Below, one piece after another: positions 9,926 through 20,126 of a DNA stretch of 64,000 nucleotides. Both the position numbers and the translations under genes were made by a program. Location of the stretch: positions 105,463,456-105,527,455 of the forward strand of contig CM059191.1 of assembly GCA_030323885.1 (NCBI GenBank), read 5' to 3'. Source of the stretch: Branchipolynoe longqiensis. Lineage: Eukaryota; Annelida; Polychaeta; Phyllodocida; Polynoidae. The notes beneath the pieces are model-generated. The model was not told the origin of the DNA. It was given only the letters and a program-made list of their open reading frames with translations, and did no database searches. Positions within the stretch are counted from its first letter, which is position 1. Every line of letters begins with the position of its first letter.

Positions 9926-12131
9926 GTATTGATTCTATTAAATTCTCGCAGGCTAAAATCTATTCTACCATGAATATAGGTAATTCATCGAACCTTTACC
10001 TCTCGAGTAGGAGAACAGACGGCTGCGTAAAGTCGATAGAGCAATTCTATTCGACGAGCGTAAACTTTTCGCGAGTATACGGTAAGGATGATAAGAGATC
10101 TAAGGCGTGAGCCGGGGGTCTATGTCTTATCGGGTGTCGACGGCGACACGCGTGAAGCGATAAAGCAAATTTATTTGGCGGGTATGAAGCAGTAGTTACA
10201 GATAATTCACCGGCGCGTGAAGCGTAATTAGACATAGCATGATTAACATGAGCGATTTGTCTCAAAATGTCGCTAATCTTCGTGGTGGTTGACGGGGCTA
10301 CGCGGAAGCATTTCGTCATTGACTGGAACTTGGTAAAGTCCAGGTCTTATGTTTTTGTGCTAATAAATGCATAACTAGATAACTATGATACTTAGAAGCA
10401 TGAACTAACTTAGTTAATACATCTAAAGTATCTATTCTATGTTATTATGTGTATTACAATACATATAAATTGATATAACATTATGAAATAAGACATTTAA
10501 ATTAACTTCTTAAAACATTTTTTATTTTCTGGTAAGAAATTTATTGTATATGTTCATGTTACTTAATAATGTGATATATATTATAAAAAAAGTAATTATT
10601 TGTTTAAAAATAAAAATAAATAATGTTCTTGATTGTGATTCATATGGATGAAAAACCGGCGACTTTACAGTATTGATTCTATTAAATTCTCGCAAGCTAA
10701 AATCTATTCTACTATGAATATAGGTAATTCTTCGAACCTGTACCTCTCGAGTGGGAGAAAAGACAGCTGCATAAGGTCGATAGAGCGATTCTATTCGCCG
10801 AGCGTAAACTTTTTGTGAGTATACGGTAAGGATGATAAGAGATCTAAGGCGTGAGCCGGGAGTCTTATCAGGTGTCAACGACGACACGCGTGAAGCGATA
10901 AAGCAAATTTATTTGGCGAGTATGAAGCAGTAGTTACAGATAATTCACCAGCGCATGAAGCGTAATTAGACATAACATGATTAACATGAACGATTTGTCT
11001 TAAAATGTCGCTAATCTTCGTGATGGTTGAAGGGGTTACGCGGAAGCATTTCGTCATTGACTGGAACTTGGTAAAGTCCACGTCTTATGCTTCTGTGCTA
11101 ATAAATGCATAACTAGATAACTATGATACTTAGAAGCATGAACTAACTTAGTTAAGACATCTAAAGTATCTATTCTATGTTATTATGTGTATTACAATAC
11201 ATATAAATGGATATAACATTATGAAATAAGACATTTAAATTAACTTTTTAAAAATTTTTTATTTTCTGGTAAGAAATTTATTCTATATGTTCATGTTACT
11301 TAATAATGTGATATATATTATAAAAAAAGTAATTATTTGTTTAAAAATAAAACTGAATAATGTTCTTGATTGTGATTCATATGGATGAAAAACCGGCGAC
11401 TTTACAGTATTGATTCTATTAAATTCTCGCAAGCTAAATTCTATTCTACTATGAATATAGGTAATTCTTCGAACCTGTACCTCTCGAGTGGGAGAAAAGA
11501 CAGCTGCATAAGGTCGATAGAGCGATTCTATTCGCCGAGCGTAAACTTTTTGTGAGTATACGGTAAGGATGATAAGAGATCTAAGGCGTGAGCCGGGAGT
11601 CTTATCAGGTGTCGACGACGACACGCGTGAAGCGATAAAGCAAATTTATTTGGCGAGTATGAAGCAGTAGTTACAGATAATTCACCAGCGCGTGAAGCGT
11701 AATTAGACATAACATGATTAACATGAACGATTTGTCTTAAAATGTCGCTAATCTTCGTGGTGGTTGAAGGGGTTACGCGGAAGCATTTCGTCATTGACTG
11801 GAACTTGGTAAAGTCCACGTCTTATGTTTCTGTGCTAATAAATGCATAACTAGATAACTATGATACTTAGAAGCATGAACTAACTTAGTTAAGACATCTA
11901 AAGTATCTATTCTATGTTATTATGTGTATTACAATACATATAAATGGATATAACATTATGAAATAAGACATTTAAATTAACTTTTTTAAACATTTTTTAT
12001 TTTCTGGTAAGAAATTTATTCTATATGTTCATGTTACTTAATAATGTGATATATATTATAAAAAAAGTATTTATTTGTTTAAAAATAAAACTGAATAATG
12101 TTCTTGATTGTGATTCATATGGATGAAAAAC
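9926..12131. repeat. Three tandem units of about 740 bp
   Basis: GTATTGATTCTATTAAATTC starts units at 9926, 10670 and 11407 (periods 744 and 737). Units 2 and 3 are nearly identical; unit 1 is more diverged. Each unit holds TCGAACCTGTACCTCTCGAG, two GCGTGAAGCG motifs, and an AT-rich end before GGATGAAAAACC. The first two unit boundaries carry CCGGCGACTTTACA (10656-10669 and 11393-11406), the same 14 bases that end the LTR at 34302. A minus-strand frame of about 90 codons recurs in each unit but has no recognisable domain. Confidence 0.85.
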
Positions 12132-12913
12132 CTAAACAGAAAGTTGATACTTGTAAACTACAATTTGATTTAAATTACTTTCTGATCCATATGTTCCAGG
12201 CTGATAAATCTTCAGTGAAATTGGAGTAACTGAATTGCTATACAATGAAGGGAAGTAACTGTTGGTAATAATGATTTCCTGACCCCATGTGCAGGAGAGA
12301 TCCTTGGATTAACTTCAATTGTGAGATTGAACGTATAGGTACTTTTGTGGAAGTTCTATTCTATATTAAAACATTCAAAATTATTCCGCTAATCAAAAAC
12401 ATTAGTTGACCGTCGGGAGATTTTAAGTAATGTCTGACGTGAAGATATTTTTCATTCTGATCAAGTGATCTGCAAGATTCTTCCTATTTTTTCCTATTGT
12501 TGCTGAGTGAGACATGATTTGCTTTCTACTACTTATCAAGTGGAGAAGATACCTGGTGAGGGAATATAAATGCCTAGGGTATTGAATGAACTAAATTATT
12601 TTTACAAAAGCGACTGTTCGTTGGGAGGTCAGCTAAAATAATGATAGGGATTTCACAATATATTTTAAATAAATATATTATGTTAACTTTACAAGAGCAA
12701 GGTGATCAGATCTAATGCTATGAGTTGAACTGATATATATATTTTTTGATATGATCTTCAAACATTAGTTTTTGACAAAATGATCAGTATTTTTGAGTTG
12801 AACTGGGCACAGTTGATCTTAAAAATATGATTATTATTTTTTATCATATACTTATTGAATTATCTAGAGGGATACTAGGCATAGTTGGACCTATGATTAT
12901 CATTATGTATGAT
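12132..12913. other. AT-rich non-coding stretch
   Basis: No coding or repeat feature recognised. Short phrases such as TATATTTTTTGATAT recur at 12737 and 13645, so the two flanks of the solo YR terminus may belong to one older repeat. Confidence 0.4.
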
Positions 12914-13424
12914 GATGCGCGAAAAGGAAGAAAGCAAGGCGGGGGTGGAAAAAAGGTGCTTTATTGAAACGCCTCAGAACAGCAGGGAAAAACACAAGCT
13001 ATATACAAGGAAAAATGCGGTGAGAGCAAAAAGAGTAAATAGGCTCATAGGGAGCGACAAGCTATAGCTTACGACTAAGAGCTCGGGGGAGCTTTAAGTG
13101 TTCGTGGCGAGGGGCGCCGAAGAGCCCTCCACTAGCATGTAGGGAGAGTTGGGTGAGTGGGTGGAGAAGAAAGGAGCTTGTGCAGGGAGGACGGCTGGAA
13201 GGCGAGTGACTGAGGGAGGCCGGCGGGCGGCCTTATAAGGGAAGGAGCGGGGAGGCGAGAGAGCGGGGGAGGTGAGAAAGCCGGCGGGGCAGGGAGAGAG
13301 GGCGAGGTGGGAGAAAGCTGAGGGAGGGATGACAGGGAAGGTGAGAAAGCCGGGCGGCGGCAGGAGAGGCGGGGGGAGGGTCTCTTCCTTCCCTCGCATC
13401 AAACGCAATGCGAGCATTACGACC
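12914..13424 (-). mobile_element. Solo A-B terminus of a YR-A-type retrotransposon
   Basis: Read on the minus strand, it starts GGTCGTAATGCTCGCATTGC at 13424, carries the family TATA-like box TTATAA (13233-13238), continues into the GTGGAGGGCTCTTCGG block, and ends with AATAAAGC and GCGCATC at 12914. These match repeats A and B of YR-A (26106-26411 and 31084-31356). No gene lies between them, as expected after A1 x A2 recombination. Reading frames on either strand here are chance frames in GC-rich sequence. Confidence 0.8.
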
Positions 13425-14091
13425 GATTCACATATCTGGCTTGAGGAAGTGTAATTGATTTTCAGCAGGCTACACAGCGAAATGGGAGTAACTGATGGTA
13501 GTAAGACAACAACTCTGAACTATTGGGGAATGACTTTCTGATCACTAAAAATGGCATGAACTGATTACTCTGTAACTCCATTACAGTACAGATAGCTGCA
13601 TTTACGTTCATTTGTTATTTTGAAATCGGTAGGACTGAAGAGTTAAATATATTTTTTGATATGTTCTTGAACTTGAGGAAGTGTGACTGTAACTCAGCAG
13701 GGCTGAAGAGTAATTAACATATATATTTTTTTGAGATCATAAGCAACCTTTTGCAATATATCATACTATTGTTATTAATTAATTAATATTGCTAAAATTG
13801 CATAGACACTAGACTATATTACACTGCATACATGTTTTTCTATTGATGATATAGAATGATACAAAAGATGCCTAACAACTAAAATTCTTTGACGTTTGAC
13901 TGAGAGTTCCTTAAATGTTTAAATTTGATTAAAAATTGATTCAAATGAATGAAACTTACCTGGTGGATTAGGCCACATAAAACTTGTGTTTGATCATACA
14001 ATAACGTTGACTGTTGAACTCTGCAGAGGATTATAGTTACAGGGAAGACTCTTTTCGGGATGATACAGGGGTATTATCTTCTTCCTTTTGT
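13425..14091. other. AT-rich non-coding stretch
   Basis: Nothing recognised apart from short AT-rich runs. Confidence 0.4.
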
Positions 14092-14270
14092 AATTCACTA
14101 AGGCGGAGGGAGATGTTAGGGTATAAGATGGATCTTTATTACTTCAGGTTTAAATGGGTTCAGTTTCGTTACAGGTCAGGTGTGGGGTGTCAGTTCCATT
14201 TTTGTGTGTGGGGCTTCCCCCATGAGTCCAGGCCGTGATGATGGGTAGGCTGGGGACCGAACCCTCAACC
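14092..14270 (-). repeat. YR-C terminal repeat B2
   Basis: 179 bp, matching B1 (14602-14780) with only a few differences (for example GGCCGTGATG against GGCCGCGATG). It forms the 3' end of the element. Confidence 0.9.
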
Positions 14271-14603
14271 CTTCCTTATGTCCTTTGAGGTGTGGGTGGG
14301 CGGGTGAAGAGATGGTGGTGGAGTGGTCGGTTCGGGTGCTGGAGGAGTTGTGGCCGTGGAGGCAGTTGGGTTCGAAAACGGGTCACGTGGTGGTTCTGGC
14401 GGGAATTTCAAGCTTGCTCCTCCTGTTGCTGGGCAGGTGGGTTCCAGTGCTCCTGGTAGGTGGCGCCACTGGGGTCGGGTTGGTTCGTTCGGATTGCGGT
14501 AGGGGAGGGGGTCCGGTCGGGGCGTTTTGGTGCCCCGCCCCTTTTGCGTCCCCCCCCCCTCCCTCCGCCCTGTGAATTAGTCATGTTACGTTAACATGCA
14601 CAA
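14271..14603 (-). repeat. YR-C internal repeat A2
   Basis: Copy of the 5' end A1 (20127-20431). Both contain GCCGTGGAGGCAGTTG, GGTCACGTGGT and GGCGTTTTGGTGCCC. It is placed between B1 and B2. Confidence 0.88.
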
Positions 14604-14616
14604 TTCACTAAGGCGG
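14565..14616. other. Nested palindrome at the YR-C A2/B1 junction
   Basis: Inner arms CATGTTA (14582-14588) and TAACATG (14592-14598) are separated by 3 bases. Outer arms GTGAATT (14572-14578) and AATTCAC (14602-14608), and beyond them CCGCC and GGCGG, mirror each other around the junction. This is the layout of a tyrosine-recombinase crossover site and is proposed as such. Confidence 0.65.
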
Positions 14617-14780
14617 AGGGAGATGTTAGGGTATAAGATGGATCTTTATTACTTCAGGTTTAAATGGGTTCAGTTTCGTTACAGGTCAGGTGTGGGGTGT
14701 CAGTTCCATTTTTGTGTGTGGGGCTTCCCCCATGAGTCCAGGCCGCGATGATGGGTAGGCTGGGGACCAAACCCTCAACC
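14602..14780 (-). repeat. YR-C internal repeat B1
   Basis: 179-bp copy of B2. The recombinase stop codon (14775-14777) lies inside it. Confidence 0.9.
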
Positions 14781-15773
14781 AAATAGGGTGGAGAGGGTTC
14801 GGGGGCCAGATATAATCTGGGCCCGGGGGACGTAGGAGTGGACGGAGGCTGAGGTCCACGACCCCAGCTCCATGATTTCTCCTAGGGATGCGCCCGAGGC
14901 CGCACAGGCCTGGGCCCCACCCCTCCTGAGGCTGTGGAGGGTGTAGTGCATGGCCTCAGGATTTCCAGTTGCTGCGAGCGCCAGCCTCAGCGCGCCCAGA
15001 AGCGCTGCTGGGAGGAGGGGGCCCCCCCCGGGTGCCAGGAAGGCGGGGCCGAGGGGGCGTGGCCGTTGGTATGCTGCGTAGGCTACCCACGCCGAGGCGG
15101 GGCAGTAGGGAGATCCAGGTATGGCGGGAACTAACACCCGGTATGCCTGACCCGGGCGCCACCTAGTCTTGGTGGTGCGGACAGTGATTGTGAGCCCCGA
15201 GGGGCCAGGGACGACGTCCCTAGCGAGGAGAGCGTGGCCCGGGTCATGACGAGTACCCGTGTGCAGCAGGTTTCCCTGCCTGAGGAGGGTGTGGTACCCT
15301 ATGAGGAGAGCTGCTGTGAGTACCCGTGCTGTGGGGCCGGCTGTGGAGAGGTAGTGGATGGCTCGCCTTAGGTCTTGAGGGGTGAGGGGCGGGGCCTGGC
15401 TTGGCGTGTGCGTCGCGAGTCGCTGGACGCCTCGCTTCATCAGGCCAACTGGGTATGTGTTGAATGCCGAGACGTCCCCTCCGAGCATCTGGACCCAGGT
15501 CTTGGCGCCGCTTAGGTAGTTGAGTACGGCCCCCGGTGTTGCTAGCGTCTCTTTGAGGTGTAGTATGTACGCTAGGAGGTCTAACTGTGTCGGTGCGAGG
15601 GGGTCGTTGCGTTGTCTTGCAGCGAACCCCAGGTATCGCCTCGCTTGGGCTGACTTGTTCTTCCAGGTCCCTGCGGTCAGCCCTGCGTAGTAGACCTGGA
15701 GGATTCGTTCATGCTGTTCGTCCGTGTAACCTGGGGAGAGAGCGGCAAATAAGTGGTGAGCTTCCCAGGTTAC
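14775..15773 (-). CDS. Tyrosine recombinase of YR-C
   Basis: The frame runs without a stop from just after the RNase H TAG (15774-15776) to TGA at 14775-14777, with no ATG before 15488. The N-terminal SAM-like core-binding half contains GTWKNKSAQARRYLGFAA and AVLNYLSGAKTWVQ. The catalytic half shows the first Arg in LLRQGNLL, the H-x-x-R box in LHSLRRGG, the GSWTS block and the nucleophilic Tyr in VHSYVP. These are the conserved residues of the family. The enzyme would integrate circular or linear cDNA by strand exchange. It is in the same frame as the RNase H end, separated by one TAG. A splice-acceptor-like CTCTCTCCCCAG precedes the first conserved codon at 15730. Expression by readthrough, reinitiation or splicing is possible. 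Confidence 0.88.
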   Translation of the reverse strand, partial: VTWEAHHLFAALSPGYTDEQHERILQVYYAGLTAGTWKNKSAQARRYLGFAARQRNDPLAPTQLDLLAYILHLKETLATPGAVLNYLSGAKTWVQMLGGDVSAFNTYPVGLMKRGVQRLATHTPSQAPPLTPQDLRRAIHYLSTAGPTARVLTAALLIGYHTLLRQGNLLHTGTRHDPGHALLARDVVPGPSGLTITVRTTKTRWRPGQAYRVLVPAIPGSPYCPASAWVAYAAYQRPRPLGPAFLAPGGGPLLPAALLGALRLALAATGNPEAMHYTLHSLRRGGAQACAASGASLGEIMELGSWTSASVHSYVPRAQIISGPRTLSTLFG

Positions 15774-18756
15774 CTAGAGGCCCGGGGTGAATACATTATC
15801 AAATTCAACGGTAATTTCAGTGAGGGCGCGGCTGGTGCATAGGGCGGTGGCGGTGGCCCGAGCTCTGTGGTCGTTGGCGCGCCTGCTCAGTGCGTCGGCT
15901 AGTATTAGGTCTTTGCCAGGCTTGTGGATTATGTCGATCTCGCATGAATTGGTGGCAGCAAAGAGCCATATCTCCCGTGCGCATGCTGTGAGAGTGTTGT
16001 CGTGGCCAGTGCCAGTGCTGACTCGCAGCATTGTCGGTGTTCACTGTTATACGGAACTTGTGTGGGTTGGGGGGGGCTAGGGCCCTGAGGGCCACGACTA
16101 GGTTTATCGCCTCCAGGTGTGCGATGTTAGTGGTGCTGGTCCTGAGGCGGTCGGGGTATCGTTGTCCGTAGTAGGTTGTGGGTGAGTGTGCCCCACCCCC
16201 CGTGAGGGAGGAGTCGTACTCGATGACCCAGGGGAGCTTGGGGTCGCTTGGGAGGAGGAGTATCCCGTTAGAGCGTTCTGCGAACTGGAGGAACCAGCGT
16301 ATGTCGTCCTGTAGCTCGCTGGGAACTTGGTAGTGCCCTTTAAAGGGGGCCTGCCTGAGGGCGTCGTGTATCCTCGCCATGAACCGCCTGGCAGGGGTGA
16401 CACACTTGGCGACATGCTGGAGTTGGCCTACCAGCTTCTGAAGGTTCTTTCTGGTCGCGCGCCTGGGTGCCGTCCAGTTCTTGCACTCGGTGAGGACATC
16501 GGTGAGCTTTTCCTCTGGGATGGTGACCTGCATCTTCATTATGTCAATGTGGAATCCGAGCCACTCGATGACCTTGGTGGGTGGCGTGCACTTGGAGGGT
16601 GATAGGGCGAGGCCAAGGCGGGCCGTTATATTGATGCAATCGGTGTATGCCCTTTCGGCTTCGTGCTTCGTGGGTGCCACGCCCACAAAGTCATCAAGGT
16701 AGCAGTGGACGAAATGGCCGTTTTTTCTTAGGAGGTGTACTACCGCGTTAGTGGTCCTGGCGCACGCCATAGAGGAGGTGCGGCAGCCGAACGGTGGTGC
16801 CACGTCGGTGTAGTACTGGCCGTCTATGGCGATGCCAAGGAGGGGGGCCGATAGAGGGCAGGCGCGGAGCTGTCTGTATGCCCTTGCTAGATCGGCCCCC
16901 CATATGTAGCTGCCCCTCCCAATCCGGGCCACCTCGTCCGCTGCGTCCATGATGTTGGGTAAGGTGTAGGTGCAGGGGCGGCCCTGGTAGTGGCCCCTCT
17001 TGATGCCGGAGTTGACGCTGCCCCCCTTTGGCCAGCTGAGGTCGACGATGACGCGCTTTTCTGGAGTGTTCTTTTTTGGGCGTGTCATGATTGGGCTGAC
17101 CTGGTTCCAGGGGGAGAAGGTTTTTTTTTTGAAGGGGCCGAGGAGGGCTCCATGGCCCCTCTCGGTCTCAATGTACCTTCGTATGGCATCGAGCTGTGCA
17201 GGGTCACTAGTGTGGTTTGTTGCAGATGGTGTGGGGGCCATGTCAGCGACATAGTCGGCTGGCCAGCCGTATTCGAGGTAGTCGACTATTTCGCGGTCGT
17301 GGTAGTCAGCGAGCATCCTCCTCCATTCAGGGATGTTCAGTCCGGAGGCGACCGGTATCCTGGCACCCATGTAGTTGGGGACGGCCGTCCGGCGAACGTG
17401 GATGTATGTGTCGTGGTATTTCTTATGGTGTGTCCACTGGTCCTCGACTGGGTGGGGCCATATCGTGTCTAGGGTGTCACGGTACCGTGCCGGGGTAAGT
17501 AGCGGGAGAGTATTGTAGTCGGCTGCGTCGCTATCTCCAGTTCTGGGGGCGTGGTCACTGACATCGGTGCTGGTGCTGCTGACCCGAGGGCGCTTCACCT
17601 CATGGCGAGCCATGCCAGCAGGGTGTGCGTCGGTGCCGCTGTCGTCATATGCGGGGGCGTGTCCGGGGTTGGAGGGGGTGTGGTCGTGGCCGCCACCCGT
17701 GCTGTGTGGGCGGGGCTTGTTGTGGTTGCTGTGTCCTCCATCTTGTTTTGTGACGTCAACAGGGGGGCATGGTGGGCCACTGGCTAGTGGGCGGCCGCGG
17801 GTGGTGTCACCACCCTGCCCGGTGGCGCCGCCTGTCGTGTCACGGGCGTGTCTAGTTGGGCTGTCCGTGCAGCTGTCATTGCTGTCGGTGGCACAGTCAG
17901 AGCGGTGGCGCTTCCTGCTGTTGTGGTGTGTGATCCAAGCCCCGCCTGCCCCGGTGCCGTCGCTGCCAGTGTCGTGGTCCCGACCTTGGCCGCTAGAGGG
18001 GCTGGATGAGGCAATGGTGTCAGCATCGTCGCCCGTAGTGAGATCGGCGGCTGCATCGCAGTCACTACAGTCTGATAGGTCAGCGCAGATGCAGTTCTGG
18101 ATGGTGACGGAGGGGCGGGGCCAGACGCCGCAACTAGGGTCACTGGGGCAGACACATTTGTAGTTAAAGGCTTGACATATGGTACAGGCTGTTCTATTGT
18201 GTTGGCTGCCGGGGGGGGTGGGTGGGGTGGTCCCACCCACGCTGCTGCCGCTGCTGCTGTCGGCATCACAGTTGCCGCTGTTGCAGTCGCTGCAGTCGGA
18301 AATGTCAACACAGACGCAGCTCATTACGTCACGGTTTGGGATGAGTGCGCGGTGGTCGCTGCGGGGGTGGTATCCGGGGGGGCCCCTTGGGGCTCCCGCG
18401 CCGCCGGGGGCATGGCTGCTGGTGACGTCACCAGGGCCACTGACCCATGTGATACCGTCGCCATAGTTTACAGAGTTACTGGCGGCAGTGTGGTTTAGAG
18501 GGGGGCGTTTCCTCCAGCCGTCGTCAACATCACCGTCACTAATGATACAGTCGCCATCGCTTGCAGATTCACAACACACAATGTTAGGTTTAGTTGGGCG
18601 TTTCCTCCAGCCGGCACGTGGGTGGGCGACTTTTCTTTTAGTGCCAAAGTCAGTATTGATGCTATCACGTACCGTGCGTTGCTCGCCGCTGGTGGTCTCG
18701 GCGTCGTGCGGCTCCTCGTCCGCGGTGAGGTGGGGCGGTTTGGAGCCACTTAGCAA
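15774..18756 (-). pseudogene. Reverse transcriptase-RNase H of YR-C (one frameshift)
   Basis: A 979-codon frame (15817-18756) overlaps the end of gag in the -1 frame. The first 430 or so residues are hydrophilic, with two Cys-rich motifs (VDISDCSDC and ADLSDCSDC) and two GWRKRP motifs. RT follows: VSPIMTRPKK, RVIVDLSWPKGGSVN, GADLARAYRQLR, PPFGCRTSS and the catalytic HCYLDDFVG. RNase H has WVIEYDSSLTGGGAHS, HLEAINLVVAL and TVNTDNAAS. After about 16025 a one-base shift moves the rest (TACAREIWLFAA, KPGKDLILADALSR) to the frame ending at 15774. No methyltransferase domain is seen. The copy is broken only at this shift. Confidence 0.88.
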
Positions 18757-18762
18757 AAACCC
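18708..18762 (-). promoter_or_regulatory. Candidate -1 ribosomal frameshift signal between gag and RT
   Basis: GGGTTTT (18762-18756, minus strand) is in register for the gag frame as G GGT TTT, an X XXY YYZ slippery heptamer. The gag stop TAA follows within the 6-base spacer TGCTAA. Then GTGGCTCC (18749-18742) can pair with GGAGCCGC (18715-18708) over 8 bp with one G-U pair. RT is in the -1 frame. Confidence 0.65.
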
Positions 18763-20093
18763 TGGGTGGATTGCTGAGTTGTGGGGTCAGTGGAGGAGGT
18801 AGGTTTTTTGTCTATGAACCGCTTTTTGTTCATGCAGGCCCGTTCCTGGTGAGGATTTGCTCGGTGATATTTGTTTGCGCACCAGGCACATATGTGGACC
18901 CTGCGATCAGGGTTCTGGCCGTGGGAGGCTGCGAATCCGCAGTCGTTCCCCCAGTTCCAGAGGTGGCAGGGCTTGCCATCGGTCTCTCTGTTAAACTCGG
19001 GCTTGTTGTCGGCAGTAGTGGTGGTGCTGGGGGTGTAGCTGTTTGTCTTCCCCCCGGCGCTGGCCGGGCGGGGGGGTTGCTTGGTGTGCAATCGTGTGCC
19101 GACAGCACAGGCGTCCCTCTGCACGTCCTTTATTGCGTAGTGGTCAACCCACCCGTAGGGGAGGCGGCCATCGTCTATCATGTCGAACACGTGCTCGGAC
19201 CATTGTCTGCACGTGTTCCAGTCCCAGGTTGACGCCATTGTTACCAGCTGGTGGTGGTGCTCCATCATGGGCGCCTTCCACGCCTGTGGCACTGCTGCGT
19301 CCTTCCCCATCCTAAACAGGGCCGCACAGTACTCGGGCCATGTCGCGTAACCGAGGCCCACCTTCTCACGCTTAGAGCCGCGTATCACATATAGGTGTGG
19401 TAGAAATTTTGGTTTACCTCGTTTACGGCCGAGTGCTGTTCCTGCTGCGAGGAGGATGTCATTGATAACTTCCGCTCGTTCGTTGTTGTGGATGGCGTAG
19501 TCGGGCGTGGCGTGTTGTCCGTATCCCGCCAGTATGTCCCGATCCTCCGTGTAGGCGTCATCGAAGTGTGTCGCATTGTAGGTGGCTGTGTGGGTCGGGG
19601 GTGGTGGGGGCCGCTGGATAAGGCCGGCATCCACTCCCGTGACCGTTGGGGCCGGCGGGAAGGGCAGTTGGGCCGGGGCCGCTCTGGCCTGGTTGAGCGC
19701 TCCAGGCCTGGCTACACCGTCCGCCGCGTCACGTGCTAGTGCTCCTTGTTGTGTCACCCGCGTGTCGGAGTCCGGACTGGTATTTAGTCTTGCCTCCACG
19801 GTGGCGAGTATGTCAGTTTTTAGGTCCATCTTGAGATCTTTAATCAGGCTTGTCATGAGCGCCTGTATGGCCTCAAGGATGCCATCACCTATCCCGCTTC
19901 CTCCAGGTGCTGGCTGTGATGGTGGTTGTGACAGTGACAGTGGTTGTGACTGCGGGTGGCGAGCGTCTCCCGTTGCACTTGCCGTGTTCTGCGTATTATC
20001 CGTGTGCTCCGTGATCTTAGTCCTGGGGCGCCCACGTCCTTTCGGGGGGTTATTAGCTTTCTTTGCTGCATTGCGAATTATGACGATTCTCAT
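18750..20093 (-). CDS. gag: Gag-like ORF1 of YR-C
   Basis: 447 codons from ATG at 20093 to TAA at 18752. Residues 1-60 are basic and rich in Pro/Gln. Around residues 70-110 lies an amphipathic stretch (EAIQALMTSLIKDLKMDLKT) likely to form a coiled coil. Residues 220-330 are a conserved core, shared with YR-A in MIDDGRLPYGWVDHYA against WIADGRLPHGWHDPVA. The C-terminus has Cys/His pairs (CHLW...CGF...HICAWCANKYH...C) resembling a zinc-binding nucleic-acid module but not the standard CCHC spacing. It is presumed to be the structural protein that packages element RNA. The frame is unbroken. Confidence 0.8.
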   Translation of the reverse strand: MRIVIIRNAAKKANNPPKGRGRPRTKITEHTDNTQNTASATGDARHPQSQPLSLSQPPSQPAPGGSGIGDGILEAIQALMTSLIKDLKMDLKTDILATVEARLNTSPDSDTRVTQQGALARDAADGVARPGALNQARAAPAQLPFPPAPTVTGVDAGLIQRPPPPPTHTATYNATHFDDAYTEDRDILAGYGQHATPDYAIHNNERAEVINDILLAAGTALGRKRGKPKFLPHLYVIRGSKREKVGLGYATWPEYCAALFRMGKDAAVPQAWKAPMMEHHHQLVTMASTWDWNTCRQWSEHVFDMIDDGRLPYGWVDHYAIKDVQRDACAVGTRLHTKQPPRPASAGGKTNSYTPSTTTTADNKPEFNRETDGKPCHLWNWGNDCGFAASHGQNPDRRVHICAWCANKYHRANPHQERACMNKKRFIDKKPTSSTDPTTQQSTQGFC

Positions 20094-20126
20094 TTGCTCA
20101 GGATAATGCGTGGCGTTACGTTCGTA

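Noticed and set aside
9926..12131. CRISPR-like or clustered-repeat array
   Set aside because: Units are about 740 bp long and contiguous, in a eukaryotic context; no short repeat-spacer pattern.
13094..13454. Open frames of 60-107 codons on both strands
   Set aside because: They lie inside the gene-less A-B terminus of a YR element and have no similarity to its genes.
16104..20106. Many plus-strand open frames opposite YR-C
   Set aside because: GC-rich antisense shadows of the RT and Gag genes; no domains of their own.
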